From NCBI RefSeq assembly GCF_003860565.1, contig NZ_CP034157.1, forward strand, positions 620,001 through 684,000: a stretch of 64,000 nucleotides of DNA, given 5' to 3'. The notes beneath the pieces were generated by a model. The model made no database searches. It saw nothing but the letters and a program-made list of their open reading frames with translations, and was not told where the DNA came from. Positions 25,778 to 34,515 of this stretch are shown here, in pieces. How positions within the stretch are numbered: position 1 is the first letter of the stretch; each line of letters starts with the position of its first letter. Both the position numbers and the translations under genes were made by a program. The stretch is from Cloacibacterium normanense (GTDB taxonomy: Bacteria > Bacteroidota > Bacteroidia > Flavobacteriales > Weeksellaceae).

Positions 25778-26156
25778 CCTAACGGTTCGGCGGATTTGTG
25801 AAGTCCCGAGAAGGAAGTTTGCTTCCGTTCTTGGGATTTAGCAAATTCACAGATGTGCGAAGTTCGCGTAGCGACGAGCAACATCTGCGAATGTAATCCG
25901 CCGAACCGATGTGGCAAAATCCCCGATTCGGCGTAGCCAAAGGAGCGGAGCGGATTTTGCCACATCGGAAAAAGTATTGGCGAAGTGCGGGCTTTCGAAG
26001 AACAAAAAGTTCAAGAAACACCAAACGTAGCGAATGCTTTTTCAATACTGCTAACTTACAAAAAAATGCAGAATTGAAAAACATGAGCGGATTAATATTA
26101 CTGCTTTTCGATTTTGCACTTCTCCCCGTATTTTGCCAATACAATGTTATATGCAG
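25778..26156 (-). other. attC site of cassette 26 (array end), composite
   Basis: The core palindrome 25967-26156 (GTATTGGCGAAGTGCGGG ... CCGTATTTTGCCAATAC) is preceded by a 184-base structured module. Its right core GTTATATGCA nearly matches the cassette start GTTATCTGCA. Confidence 0.85.
25784..25967. repeat. attC-associated structured module, copy 1
   Basis: The arms GGTTCGGCGGATT and AATCCGCCGAACC enclose about 100 bases, followed by a GATGTGGCAAAA ... TTTTGCCACATC hairpin. This copy has about 21 extra bases in the second loop. Confidence 0.85.
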
Positions 26157-26167
26157 CCTTTTTAGTT

Positions 26168-27130
26168 TTATTTATTTTCTTTAATATTTGCCAAAAGATT
26201 TGGAACAGCAAAACTTAAAGTAAGTCCCAAAATTGTAATTAGTAATCCTGATATCCAAGAATTTTGATTTTCCATTTCATTTTTTAAAGATTCTATTTCT
26301 GTTTTGTTGATTTCCCTTAAAGATTCATCACTTTTTTCTAATTGAGAAATGTCGTTATTCATATTAAGTAACGAAAGTGTTTTTTCAGGATTGTCTGAAA
26401 TTCCTTTTTCAATAACTTCTATTCTATTTGTTAAATCTGCTATATCCGAATTTACAGGGTTATTCTTGGACGAACTTACATTTTGATTTGTTTTTTTGTC
26501 AATTTGATTTATTAATTTTTTCAAATTTTTTATTTCAGTTTTAATCGAATCACAATTGCAAGATGATGAAAAAGTTGGGGAGTTGTTTGTTTTTTTATTC
26601 AAATTTAGTGAGTAAACAACAGTAATTATTCCAACGACAAGACTTAAAATGGAAAGCATTGAGCTTAACCACACTCTTTTTTTTCTTTCTTTTAATTCTC
26701 CAATTTTAGATTTTTGGATTCTTTCTTTTTCAATTTTTTCTTCAGTTTTTTGCTGTGATACAAGGGTTTCATATCTTGGGAATTCATCATCTGGAATTAG
26801 TTTTAGGGCCCCATCTGTCAATTCGAAAATTTGAAAATCTTTTCCAAATCCAAAACTTAAAACTAAATAGACAGGTATATCTTCTTGTAAATTTGATAGA
26901 AAATCATCTTGATAATAGTTTATTTCATTAATTAAATCACTTTTTTCCCAAGTTGAAGATTTAAATTCAAATAAACATAAAAAATTGTCATTTTCTGTAT
27001 CAATAACTAATAAATCAGGTCTGAATTTTGGGTGAATTTTAGAGGATTTGAATTCAAACAATAGACTATTTTCAGGATAACCTTTTGATAATAAAAATTC
27101 TTTAAAAATATTTAGAAATTGTTTTTCCAT
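26168..27130 (-). CDS. PD-(D/E)XK nuclease-like domain with two membrane segments (cassette 26)
   Basis: The 320-residue protein starts with a nuclease-like fold: FRPDLLVID followed by FLCLFEFKSS, the D ... ExK pattern of the PD-(D/E)XK superfamily. A charged helix (EEKIEKERIQKSKIGELKERKK), a membrane segment (about 153-175), a coiled-coil region and a second membrane segment (WISGLLITILGLTLSFAV) follow. A nuclease tethered to the membrane suggests a defence effector. This is inference; I do not recognise the full architecture. It is the last cassette of the array. Confidence 0.6.
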   Translation of the reverse strand: MEKQFLNIFKEFLLSKGYPENSLLFEFKSSKIHPKFRPDLLVIDTENDNFLCLFEFKSSTWEKSDLINEINYYQDDFLSNLQEDIPVYLVLSFGFGKDFQIFELTDGALKLIPDDEFPRYETLVSQQKTEEKIEKERIQKSKIGELKERKKRVWLSSMLSILSLVVGIITVVYSLNLNKKTNNSPTFSSSCNCDSIKTEIKNLKKLINQIDKKTNQNVSSSKNNPVNSDIADLTNRIEVIEKGISDNPEKTLSLLNMNNDISQLEKSDESLREINKTEIESLKNEMENQNSWISGLLITILGLTLSFAVPNLLANIKENK

Positions 27131-27147
27131 AAGCGATATAAGGTTGC

Positions 27148-27342
27148 AGATAACGGAAAAAGTATTGGCGAAGTGCGGGATAAATAGAACGAAAAGTTCA
27201 ATTTAGACCAAACATAGCCAATATTTTTTCAATGGAACTAAGTTAACCAAAAATGTGGAATTGGACAATATTGGCGGCTAAAAATGTAGAGCAGTTCAAC
27301 TTAGACTTTAACCCCGCATTTTGCCAATACAATGTTATCTGC
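27148..27342 (-). other. attC site of cassette 25
   Basis: The outer arms are GTATTGGCGAAGTGCGGG and CCCGCATTTTGCCAATAC, and the right core is GTTATCTGCC. It belongs to the same family as the sites of cassettes 22, 21 and 26. Confidence 0.88.
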
Positions 27343-27350
27343 CGTTTTTT

Positions 27351-28178
27351 TTATTTTTCAATTTTCACATCAATATTTAGCGCTGGTTGTGCAATAGTTT
27401 TTTTCAACCAAGGACCATAAAAATTTCGATAATAAACATTCTTAAACATTGCTCCGCTCAAATAGATCCATCCATCGAATCCATTCATTACTTGGATTGT
27501 TACAAAAAAATCCTGTTTGTTAATCCAAACATTTTTATCACTAACATCAAAAGAAAATGTTCCGTCTTTTATTTTATCTTTTGTTAATTCAATAGTTAAA
27601 TTTTCGTTTAATAATGATATATCTGGAAGTCCGTCTTTTTTTGAATAAATATTGAAATTTATCAAAAGTGGTTTGTCAGTTTTCAAATCCACAATATTTA
27701 GATTAATTTTTTGCAATTTTATATTTTTGTTATTATTAAAATCTACACCAAATTCTTTTGATTTGTCTTCTTTGCTTCTTGCTGGATTAAAGCCAAATTG
27801 AACTTTTTTAGTTTTTGCATTTGTCCCCCAATTTTTTTCATAATATTTTTTGGGATTCAAAACCACTTCCTGAATTTCCACAACCTTTTCATTCAGAGAA
27901 ATTGTATGATTTCCATCTATGAAGTTTTGTATTGATTGTGAAAAATTTATAAAACCACCAATTTGAACGGTTAAATTTTTGTTTCGGTCAATATTTGTCA
28001 AATCAATTGAATAATTGCCATTTTCATCAGCAATTGCTCCAAAATTTTCATTTTCAATTCCAATTCTTGCGAATGGAATTGGTTCGTTATTTTCTTTTGA
28101 AATAATTTTTCCATTAATTGTTTGTGCAGTAAGAATTCCGTAAAATAATATTGTGAAAATTCCAAAAGTTTGTTTCAT
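27351..28178 (-). CDS. Secreted protein with carboxypeptidase-regulatory-like domain (cassette 25)
   Basis: This 275-residue protein has a signal peptide (MKQTFGIFTILFYGILTAQ) and then the beta-sandwich seen at the start of many Bacteroidota surface proteins (INGKIISKENNEPIPFARIG, GAIADENGNYSIDL). The C-terminal 150 residues have no motif I recognise. The in-frame codons upstream of the chosen ATG run into the attC module and are not taken as coding. Function unknown; probably periplasmic or outer-membrane. Confidence 0.75.
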   Translation of the reverse strand: MKQTFGIFTILFYGILTAQTINGKIISKENNEPIPFARIGIENENFGAIADENGNYSIDLTNIDRNKNLTVQIGGFINFSQSIQNFIDGNHTISLNEKVVEIQEVVLNPKKYYEKNWGTNAKTKKVQFGFNPARSKEDKSKEFGVDFNNNKNIKLQKINLNIVDLKTDKPLLINFNIYSKKDGLPDISLLNENLTIELTKDKIKDGTFSFDVSDKNVWINKQDFFVTIQVMNGFDGWIYLSGAMFKNVYYRNFYGPWLKKTIAQPALNIDVKIEK

Positions 28179-28202
28179 TGACGTTGTTTTTTTAAAATGG
28201 CA

Positions 28203-28555
28203 GATCGGTTCGGCGGATTTGCGAAGTCCCGAGAAGGAAGTTTGCTTCCGTTCTTGGGATTTAGCAAATTCACAGATGTGCGAAGTTCGCGTAGCGACGA
28301 GCAACATCTGCGGATGTAATCCGCCGAACCGATGTGGCAAAAGGAGCGGAGCGGATTTTGCCACATCGGAAAAAGTATTTGCGAAGGGCGGGCTAAATTT
28401 AACTGAAAGTTCAATTTCGACCGAACGAAGCAAATTGCTTTTTCAGATTGTTAAATTACAAAAAAATACAATATGAAAAGCAAGTTGCGACTAAATGCAT
28501 CGGGTTTTTCTATTATCTATTCAACCCCGCCTTTTGCAAATACCATGTTAGCAGA
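28203..28555 (-). other. attC site of cassette 24, composite, damaged left core
   Basis: The core palindrome is 28369-28555 (GTATTTGCGAAGGGCGGG ... CCCCGCCTTTTGCAAATAC), with right core GTTAGCAGAA. The left core reads GATCGG, where GATAACGG is expected from the matching word of cassette 25, a loss of two A at the recombination point. Confidence 0.85.
28206..28369. repeat. attC-associated structured module, copy 2
   Basis: A 164-base module nearly identical to copies 1, 3, 4, 5 and 6. Confidence 0.88.
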
Positions 28556-28561
28556 AGTTTT

Positions 28562-29254
28562 TTATTCAAATAGTTTATTAGAAAAATTAGAGATTTTATA
28601 ATAACTTTTTTCAAGCAATTCAAATAAGTCATAGCTATAACTATTTAAAATAAAAGTTTTATTTTCTATAATTTCAAAGTCATATTCTGGAGAAATCTCT
28701 CCTTTTTTTATTATTTTGACATTTCCATCTAAAATATGAAAATCGTCTATAGATTTTCCATTGAAAGTACATCCTGTCATTTGAAAATTTAGTTTGTTGA
28801 AATTATTTGTTCCTTCTTTAAACCCAATTCCTGGAATATTCAGATTTGTAAGTATTTCTTCTTTTTTTATATTTGTTTCAATATCTAGACTTTTATTGTG
28901 TTTAGCTTCATTTGTTGCTTCACACATTGTCGTTAACCATTCATCATTACATTTATGAGGCTGTAATTCTTCAATGTACGAATAAATATGTGGAAATTTG
29001 TCTTCTAGTATACTAAAATTATTTTTCTGAATACTACGTCTAAATATTTCTTCTGACTTACCGTAAGGGAAATATACTTTGCTGTTTTGTAATAATTTTT
29101 CTCTATTAATATATTGTGCACAATATTCTAATGAACTTCTTAAGTTTTCTAAAATATTTTTTACAGTAATTTTTGAAACTATGGAATCCTTTTTTAGAGT
29201 AATAATCTGTTGTTTAGTATGCTCTAATAATTCTTTTACATCATCTCTATACAT
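28562..29254 (-). CDS. Hypothetical protein (cassette 24)
   Basis: This is a 230-residue soluble protein without a signal peptide. The N-terminal half is helical (KNILENLRSSLEYCAQYI) and contains ATNEAKHNKS, which recalls helical HEPN-like or DUF4145-like proteins, but no complete R-x4-6-H motif is evident. The C-terminal half is beta-rich (FQMTGCTFNGKSIDDF). I do not recognise a family. It starts 20 bases after the cassette boundary and ends beside its attC. Confidence 0.65.
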   Translation of the reverse strand: MYRDDVKELLEHTKQQIITLKKDSIVSKITVKNILENLRSSLEYCAQYINREKLLQNSKVYFPYGKSEEIFRRSIQKNNFSILEDKFPHIYSYIEELQPHKCNDEWLTTMCEATNEAKHNKSLDIETNIKKEEILTNLNIPGIGFKEGTNNFNKLNFQMTGCTFNGKSIDDFHILDGNVKIIKKGEISPEYDFEIIENKTFILNSYSYDLFELLEKSYYKISNFSNKLFE

Positions 29255-29273
29255 AATATGTTTATAAAATTTC

Positions 29274-29469
29274 TGCTAACGGAAAAAGTATTTGCGAAGG
29301 GCGGGCTAAATTTAACTGAAAGTTCAATTTCGACCAACCGAAGCGAATGCTTTTTCCGTGGAACTAAACTACGAAAAAATTGTGGAACGAAAAAGCAGGC
29401 GCGACTAAATGCAACTGGTAGTTCTATTAAATATTCAACCCCGCCTTTTGCAAATACTATGTTGTACGC
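29274..29469 (-). other. attC site of cassette 23
   Basis: The arms are of the GTATTTGCGAAGGGCGGG type and the right core is GTTGTACGCA. It does not match the cassette start GTTAGCCGTA, the only clear mismatch in the array. Confidence 0.85.
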
Positions 29470-29476
29470 AGTGTTT

Positions 29477-30391
29477 TTATTCAATTAGTTTTTTTAATTC
29501 AGTTGCTATTTCTTCAATGCTATAAATTGCTGTATTTAAAGCAACTTTATCTGCTAATGTTGGACTAAAAGATAGAACTTCATCTCTTGTCACGTTATGC
29601 CAAATTGGAAGTATGACTTTTACTCCATTCATTTCTCTTGCAACTAATCCATTTAATTCATATTCAGTCCAATTTTTTTTGAAAAAATCTCTTGATAAAA
29701 CTACAATTCCATATTTTGATGATTTTAAACCTTCATCTATTTTTTTTCGTAGACTGTCTCCAATTTTCATTTGAAATTTATCGTACCAAATTTTTACATT
29801 CATTTTTTGTAAAGTTTCAGCAAGAGGTTGGACAAAAGTTTCTTTATCTTCTGTTGCGTGTGATATGAAAAAATCATATTCTTTACTTTCTTCAATTTTC
29901 ATTTCTTGTTTGGCTGAATGAATTTGATTTACAAGAGTGGTTAATATTTCTTTTTGACTTGAAATGTCTGTTTGTAATTTTGATTGTAGTCTTTCTTGTT
30001 CTCGTTGAAAGTTCGCTTGATCTCTTTGAAATGCAAGTTGTTGTTTTTGAAAATTTTCTTGTTCTTTTTTTAGTTTATCTTTTTCTTTGTTTTCTTCTTT
30101 AGATAAATCTTGTTTAGCTCGAACTAAATTATTTGTTTTAGTTGCAATTTTTTTATGCAAATCGCTTTTTGCACTTTGAATTCTTAGAATATCAGATTGG
30201 TATCCTTGAATTTGTCTTTGTTTGCTTTGTAATGTAGAAGTACTTGTTGAGTTATTTATTGAACGATTTACAGAATCTATGTTTTTCTGTTTGTCAAATT
30301 CTTTTTTAGTCTCATCGGCTATTTTTTTCTGTAAATCAGCTATTTCTTTTTCGATTCGAACAACTTTGTCGTAGTATTGTTTTACACTCAT
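29477..30391 (-). CDS. Coiled-coil TIR-domain protein (cassette 23)
   Basis: Residues 1-165 are a long charged coiled coil rich in Lys, Glu and Gln. Residues 168-304 form a TIR domain, starting YDFFISHATEDKETFV, with IWYDKFQMKIGDSL, GIVVLSRDFFKKNWTEYEL (the Glu after W is at the expected NADase position) and HNVTRDEV. Bacterial TIR proteins often degrade NAD or make cyclic ADP-ribose signals during phage defence; that role here is inference from family. It is a single-gene cassette with no effector partner next to it. Confidence 0.82.
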   Translation of the reverse strand: MSVKQYYDKVVRIEKEIADLQKKIADETKKEFDKQKNIDSVNRSINNSTSTSTLQSKQRQIQGYQSDILRIQSAKSDLHKKIATKTNNLVRAKQDLSKEENKEKDKLKKEQENFQKQQLAFQRDQANFQREQERLQSKLQTDISSQKEILTTLVNQIHSAKQEMKIEESKEYDFFISHATEDKETFVQPLAETLQKMNVKIWYDKFQMKIGDSLRKKIDEGLKSSKYGIVVLSRDFFKKNWTEYELNGLVAREMNGVKVILPIWHNVTRDEVLSFSPTLADKVALNTAIYSIEEIATELKKLIE

Positions 30392-30407
30392 TTTTTTCTA
30401 AAATTAC

Positions 30408-30605
30408 GGCTAACGGAAAAAGTATTGGCGAAGTGCGGGCTTTCGAAGAACGAAAAGTTCAAGAAAGTTCGGACGTAGCGAATGCTTTTTCAATACTGCT
30501 AACTTACAAAAAATTGCAGAATTGAAAAGCATGAGCGGAATATTATTTCTGCTTTTCAATTTTGCACTTCTCCCCGCATTTTGCCAATACACTGTTAGCT
30601 GCAGG
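30408..30605 (-). other. attC site of cassette 22
   Basis: The arms are of the GTATTGGCGAAGTGCGGG type. The right core GTTAGCTGCA matches the cassette start at 32949 exactly. Confidence 0.88.
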
Positions 30606-31689
30606 TGTTTTTAGAATTTATATTCTCGACTATTAATAAATGAAGAGTTATATGAATATAGATAAGCTAAAATAATAGTCAAAACTACATAGATAGTCAA
30701 AACTCCATAGCTTTTAGTTAAAATCAATGCAATTATTGAACTAAATAACATTATTCCATTAAACAGGTGAATTCTTCTAAAATGACTTGGAAGGATTGAT
30801 TGCATTCCTTTAGAATATTCATTAATTATATTGAAGTCATCTTGTATAAATAATATTGCAAAATTAAGTATACTTAGATAAACTATTTTATATTCAATTA
30901 TTACAAAGTATTCAGCAATTGCAATATTTAATATGTAAAATGCAATTTGTGCAAAATATAACGTTTCTCTATTTTCTATTTTTATGGATAGATAATAGTT
31001 ACTAATATGTCTAATTGGAAAAAGTGCTAAACTTAAAAAGGGTAAAATCTTCCGTTCTAAAGTTTCTGTATAAATATATTTGAACAAATTCCAAAGAATC
31101 ATCACTGAAGCAAGTCTGATAGGAAGTAGTCCCATAACATTTTCCTTATTAAACCACTCTGTTAATGATGTAATTCTAATGTTATAAACAGCATTAAAAA
31201 TCGAAAAAAAGCCAAAAAAAACACCAATACAGATTATTATAGTGATGAAAAAATATGCAAAAAAAGAAATTTCAATAGTACGATAGTTTAGAAAATTACT
31301 GTTGATTTTGAGAAAAGCATTATTAAAAAGAAAGAAAATTACCAATGTTAAGATAAGTGAGAAATATACTCCCGTATTATAACTTTGGTTTATAACGTCT
31401 GATACATAATACCAATCAAAAATTCTTAAATTTCTTATAGTGAAATTATTATCAAGCTTTATTAAGAAAAAATAGATTAAAGCAAATATTGCATATGTAT
31501 AACAGAATGCTAAAATTCTGTAGATTATGAAGGATAGAAAAGCAATGAATTGTATTAATCTACCATTACTATATTTGTTAAAAGAAAATTGATCTAATAT
31601 ATTTATAGAGTTTGATAATATTATTAAGAGGCTATAGATTATTACAGGTAGTAAGTAAATATGTATTTTTTCATATTGAATTATAAATA

Positions 31690-32670
31690 CCTGTTGTGCA
31701 TTTAGGAATTAAGAAAGAAAAAGATTGTCCATTTGATTAAAAAATCGTATATTTAGTTGATTACCAAGTCATTAAATATATGAACAATCTCATTCAAAAT
31801 TACAATATTATTTTAAAAGAATTGACAAATACTTGTAAACATATAACTACAACCAAGCAAATTAGGCTTCCAAAAATGTCTGATTTGGAACTTGTGGCAC
31901 TTAATGTTACTGCGGAATACATGTCAATTAACTCTGAATTACAGCTGTTTAGATGTATTTCAGGAACCGATTTGGACGGAAAAATTGAAAGAAGTGTCTA
32001 TAATAAAAGAAAGAGAAAACTTTTACCTTACATTGAAAAGATCAGAGAAACTTTAAGCAACAATTTTTCGGATTTTACCGATGTATTTATTGTAGATTCA
32101 ACGCCAATTGAAATATGCAAAATTAGTAGAGCAAATCGCTCGGCAATCTGCGCAACAGATGAAATTAAACCTTCTTTTGGATATTGTGCTGCACAGAAGT
32201 CAAGATATTTTGGTTATAAACTTCATGCAGTTTGCGACAAGAATGGAATCTTTCATTCTTTCGATTTTTCACCTGCAAACGTTCATGATGTTAATTACCT
32301 TAATGACATTAAAGAAAATTTTCAGAATTGCCTGTTAATAGGAGATAGAGGATATATCAGCAAAGAAATTCAAATGGATTTATTCAACTATTCTAGGATA
32401 AATCTTTCAGTCCCAATGCGCAAGAACCAGCATAATTTTGTGGAGTTTTCAAGAACAAAATCTAAAATCAGAAAACGTATTGAGACCAATATCTCGCAAT
32501 TGTGCGGACAGTTCACAATCAACACCAACTTTGCAAAAACATTTCAAGGTTTAGCAACAAGAATAGTATCGAAAATAACTTCTTTTACGATGATTCAATA
32601 CCTAAATTTCTTCGTATTTAAGAGAAGTTTGAACAAATTAAAAATTAATTTGTGCTAAATGCACAATAGG
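31690..32670 (+). mobile_element. IS982-family insertion sequence, 981 bases
   Basis: The inverted ends are CCTGTTGTGCATTTAG on the left and CCTATTGTGCATTTAG (inverted) on the right. The target duplication TTATAAATA is present at 31681-31689 and 32671-32679. One transposase gene fills the element. Confidence 0.93.
31780..32658 (+). CDS. IS982-family transposase
   Basis: This 292-residue DDE transposase resembles the elements of Riemerella and Chryseobacterium (ISRa1 type). The first acidic residue lies in VFIVDSTPIEIC, the second in LIGDRGYISKEI, and the third Glu probably in KRIETNISQL. YFGYKLHAVCDKNG is typical of the family. It appears complete, so the element may still move. It is read against the direction of the interrupted cassette gene. 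Confidence 0.92.
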   Translation: MNNLIQNYNIILKELTNTCKHITTTKQIRLPKMSDLELVALNVTAEYMSINSELQLFRCISGTDLDGKIERSVYNKRKRKLLPYIEKIRETLSNNFSDFTDVFIVDSTPIEICKISRANRSAICATDEIKPSFGYCAAQKSRYFGYKLHAVCDKNGIFHSFDFSPANVHDVNYLNDIKENFQNCLLIGDRGYISKEIQMDLFNYSRINLSVPMRKNQHNFVEFSRTKSKIRKRIETNISQLCGQFTINTNFAKTFQGLATRIVSKITSFTMIQYLNFFVFKRSLNKLKINLC

Positions 32671-32940
32671 TTATAAATATATTTTTATCAAAAAATTGTT
32701 GATTTAAATCTGTAAAATCTGTTAATTTATTAACCGCCAAATAAATTAAAAAAGAGAAGGCTGTTAATTTTATTGTTTTAAAAACCATTTTTAAACTAAA
32801 GAGATGTCTAATGCGCTCTGCAAAACTTCCATAATTCATTAGGAATGTTTCATTGTAGATTTCAATTAGTAAAATAATTATACAGACAAAAAATAATAAA
32901 TCTATGCCAAACATTTAGAGTTTTTAGTTTTTATACACTT

Positions 32941-33138
32941 GCAGCTAACGGAAAAGTATTGGCGAAGTGCGGGAAGAAGTGAACTGGAAGTTCAATTCAG
33001 ACCAAACGGAGCCGATATTTTTTCCATGAAGTGAAATTACATAAAACTAACGAAATGGAAAAATAGCGGCGGCGAAAATATTACAAAATTTTATATGAAA
33101 ACTTTCCCCCGCATTTTGCCAATACGATGTTAGCGGAA
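32941..33138 (-). other. attC site of cassette 21
   Basis: The arms are GTATTGGCGAAGTGCGGG and CCCGCATTTTGCCAATAC. The right core GTTAGCGGAA matches the cassette start at 34161 exactly. Confidence 0.88.
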
Positions 33139-33142
33139 GTTT

Positions 33143-34135
33143 TTATTTTAAATCTCTATAAAAATTATTCATAAAATGCTTTTCATTGACCAATGATTTT
33201 AACCAATTTATTTCATTAATATTCTTTTCTCTGTGAGGATTTTTTGATTTGTAATAGCCAACTTTTTTTTCAAATTGTTCTTTTTCTATTTTCTCGAGAA
33301 CTACACGAATATCTTCAGCAATCTGTTCATATTGATAAGCATATTCGTGTAAATTGAAAGTCTTTATATCCGTTATTATATATCTGTGTACAACTTTATT
33401 CCTTTTATTATATAATTCAAATAATTTGTCATACACAATTTGATTAATTATTTGAAGTTCTAAAGCTTTTTTATAAATCTGTTTTTCCATTATTGGTCTG
33501 TCAGATTCATCTTGAAACAAATATTCAAGCCTGAATAAATCAGTTTTTTCTGAAATTTGATATTTTAAAACTATGGCTAACCTTAAATAAGCATCAATTT
33601 GATTCGCATTTAATACAATTATTTCTATTGGAGATTTATTTTTAAATGCTTTATATTTTAAATCAAATGTTGCAGCTAAAGCCGCATTAAATTTTTCAAA
33701 CCTAAAAAAATGTTTTGCTTGTAATCTGCTTTTGGGTTCAATACACATTAGTGAGCTTAGCACATTCTCAACTTTATCAATTTCTTTGTTTATATCTTTT
33801 TGATTTACTTTCTTTGGTTGGTAAATATATTTTGCCATAAAAAAATAATCTTGAACAGTTGTTGCCCAAGTTATAATTTTAAAATTGTCGTTATCTTCTA
33901 ATATTCCTTTTTCAAATTTTAGATTATTCTGGAAATAATTATGGTTATTTTTAAATCCTTGATATTTATCTTTTTCTTTTTTATAGTAACTAAGTTGAAA
34001 GCAGCCTAATGAATTTTTAAAAGGTTCAAAGCTGAAAGGAGATTCATTTTTAAAGCCAAATATTTCATTTCTGTAATCCCAATCAATAGGAATTTGAATT
34101 TCGAAGACACCATCAGGAGCTGTAAAAATTTTCAT
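33143..34135 (-). CDS. Hypothetical protein with HEPN-like C-terminal motif (cassette 21)
   Basis: This is a 330-residue soluble protein. The N-terminal part (MKIFTAPDGVFEIQIPIDWDY) is beta-rich. The second half is helical and contains LYNKRNKVVHRYII at about residue 250, an R-x4-H arrangement like the catalytic motif of HEPN RNases, followed by a long helix (YAYQYEQIAEDIRVVLEKIEK). This suggests a HEPN domain, but I do not recognise the whole protein. Single-gene cassette; no antitoxin is visible. Confidence 0.6.
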   Translation of the reverse strand: MKIFTAPDGVFEIQIPIDWDYRNEIFGFKNESPFSFEPFKNSLGCFQLSYYKKEKDKYQGFKNNHNYFQNNLKFEKGILEDNDNFKIITWATTVQDYFFMAKYIYQPKKVNQKDINKEIDKVENVLSSLMCIEPKSRLQAKHFFRFEKFNAALAATFDLKYKAFKNKSPIEIIVLNANQIDAYLRLAIVLKYQISEKTDLFRLEYLFQDESDRPIMEKQIYKKALELQIINQIVYDKLFELYNKRNKVVHRYIITDIKTFNLHEYAYQYEQIAEDIRVVLEKIEKEQFEKKVGYYKSKNPHREKNINEINWLKSLVNEKHFMNNFYRDLK

Positions 34136-34154
34136 AGTGTTTGTATAAAATTTC

Positions 34155-34515
34155 CGCTAACAGTTCGGCGGATTTGCGAAGTCCCGAGAAGGAAGTTTGC
34201 TTCCGTTCTTGGGATTTAGCAAATTCACAGATGTGCGAAGTTCGCGTAGCGACGAGCAACATCTGCAGATGTAATCCGCCGAACTGATGTGGCAAAAGGA
34301 GCGGAACGGATTTTGCCACATCGGGAAACGTATTGCTGAAGTGCGGGCTTTTACACCTGAAATTTCTACTAAAAACTGCACGAAGCAAAAAATGTTTTCC
34401 GCTGACTAAATTAATAAAAAAATGGAGGCGGAAACATTTTTTGCGACTAAATTTCACAAAATCTTCAACGCAAGAGCCTTCAATCCCGCATTTTAGCAAT
34501 ACGATGTTATGTGAT
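34155..34515 (-). other. attC site of cassette 20, composite
   Basis: The core palindrome is 34324-34515 (GTATTGCTGAAGTGCGGG ... CCCGCATTTTAGCAATAC). Its right core GTTATGTGAT matches the cassette start exactly. Confidence 0.85.
34161..34324. repeat. attC-associated structured module, copy 3
   Basis: The outermost G of the left arm is A here, and the matching C of the right arm is T (AGTTCGGCGG ... CCGCCGAACT). This compensatory change supports base pairing. Confidence 0.88.

Larger units (their letters stand above)
30611..32914 (-). pseudogene. Polytopic membrane protein split by an IS982 element (cassette 22)
   Basis: The 5' part (about 32914-32671, from MFGIDLLFFVCIIILLIEIY to FFDKNIFI) and the 3' part (31689-30611) are joined in frame when the insertion and one copy of its 9-base target duplication are removed (DKNIFI then IQYEKIHIYL). 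The 3' part carries most of the membrane segments, and the reading frame is open across the whole stretch, so 31346-31689 is coding too. The restored protein has roughly eight to ten membrane segments. Its family is unknown to me. It is inactive as it stands. Confidence 0.75.

Noticed and set aside
25663..25965. Open frames through the GGTTCGGCGG modules (also at 28175, 34113, 40751, 44474, 55096)
   Set aside because: They encode the same Cys/Ser/Arg-rich peptide at every module only because the DNA module is repeated. The frames cross attC hairpins, and copies differ in ways that keep pairing, not protein.
29236..29488. Short frames across attC sites on both strands (for example 29258-29488, 49931-50218, 59698-59961)
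   Set aside because: They arise from the repeated site sequence (such as ANTMLYDVFLF) and have no start signals or independent conservation.
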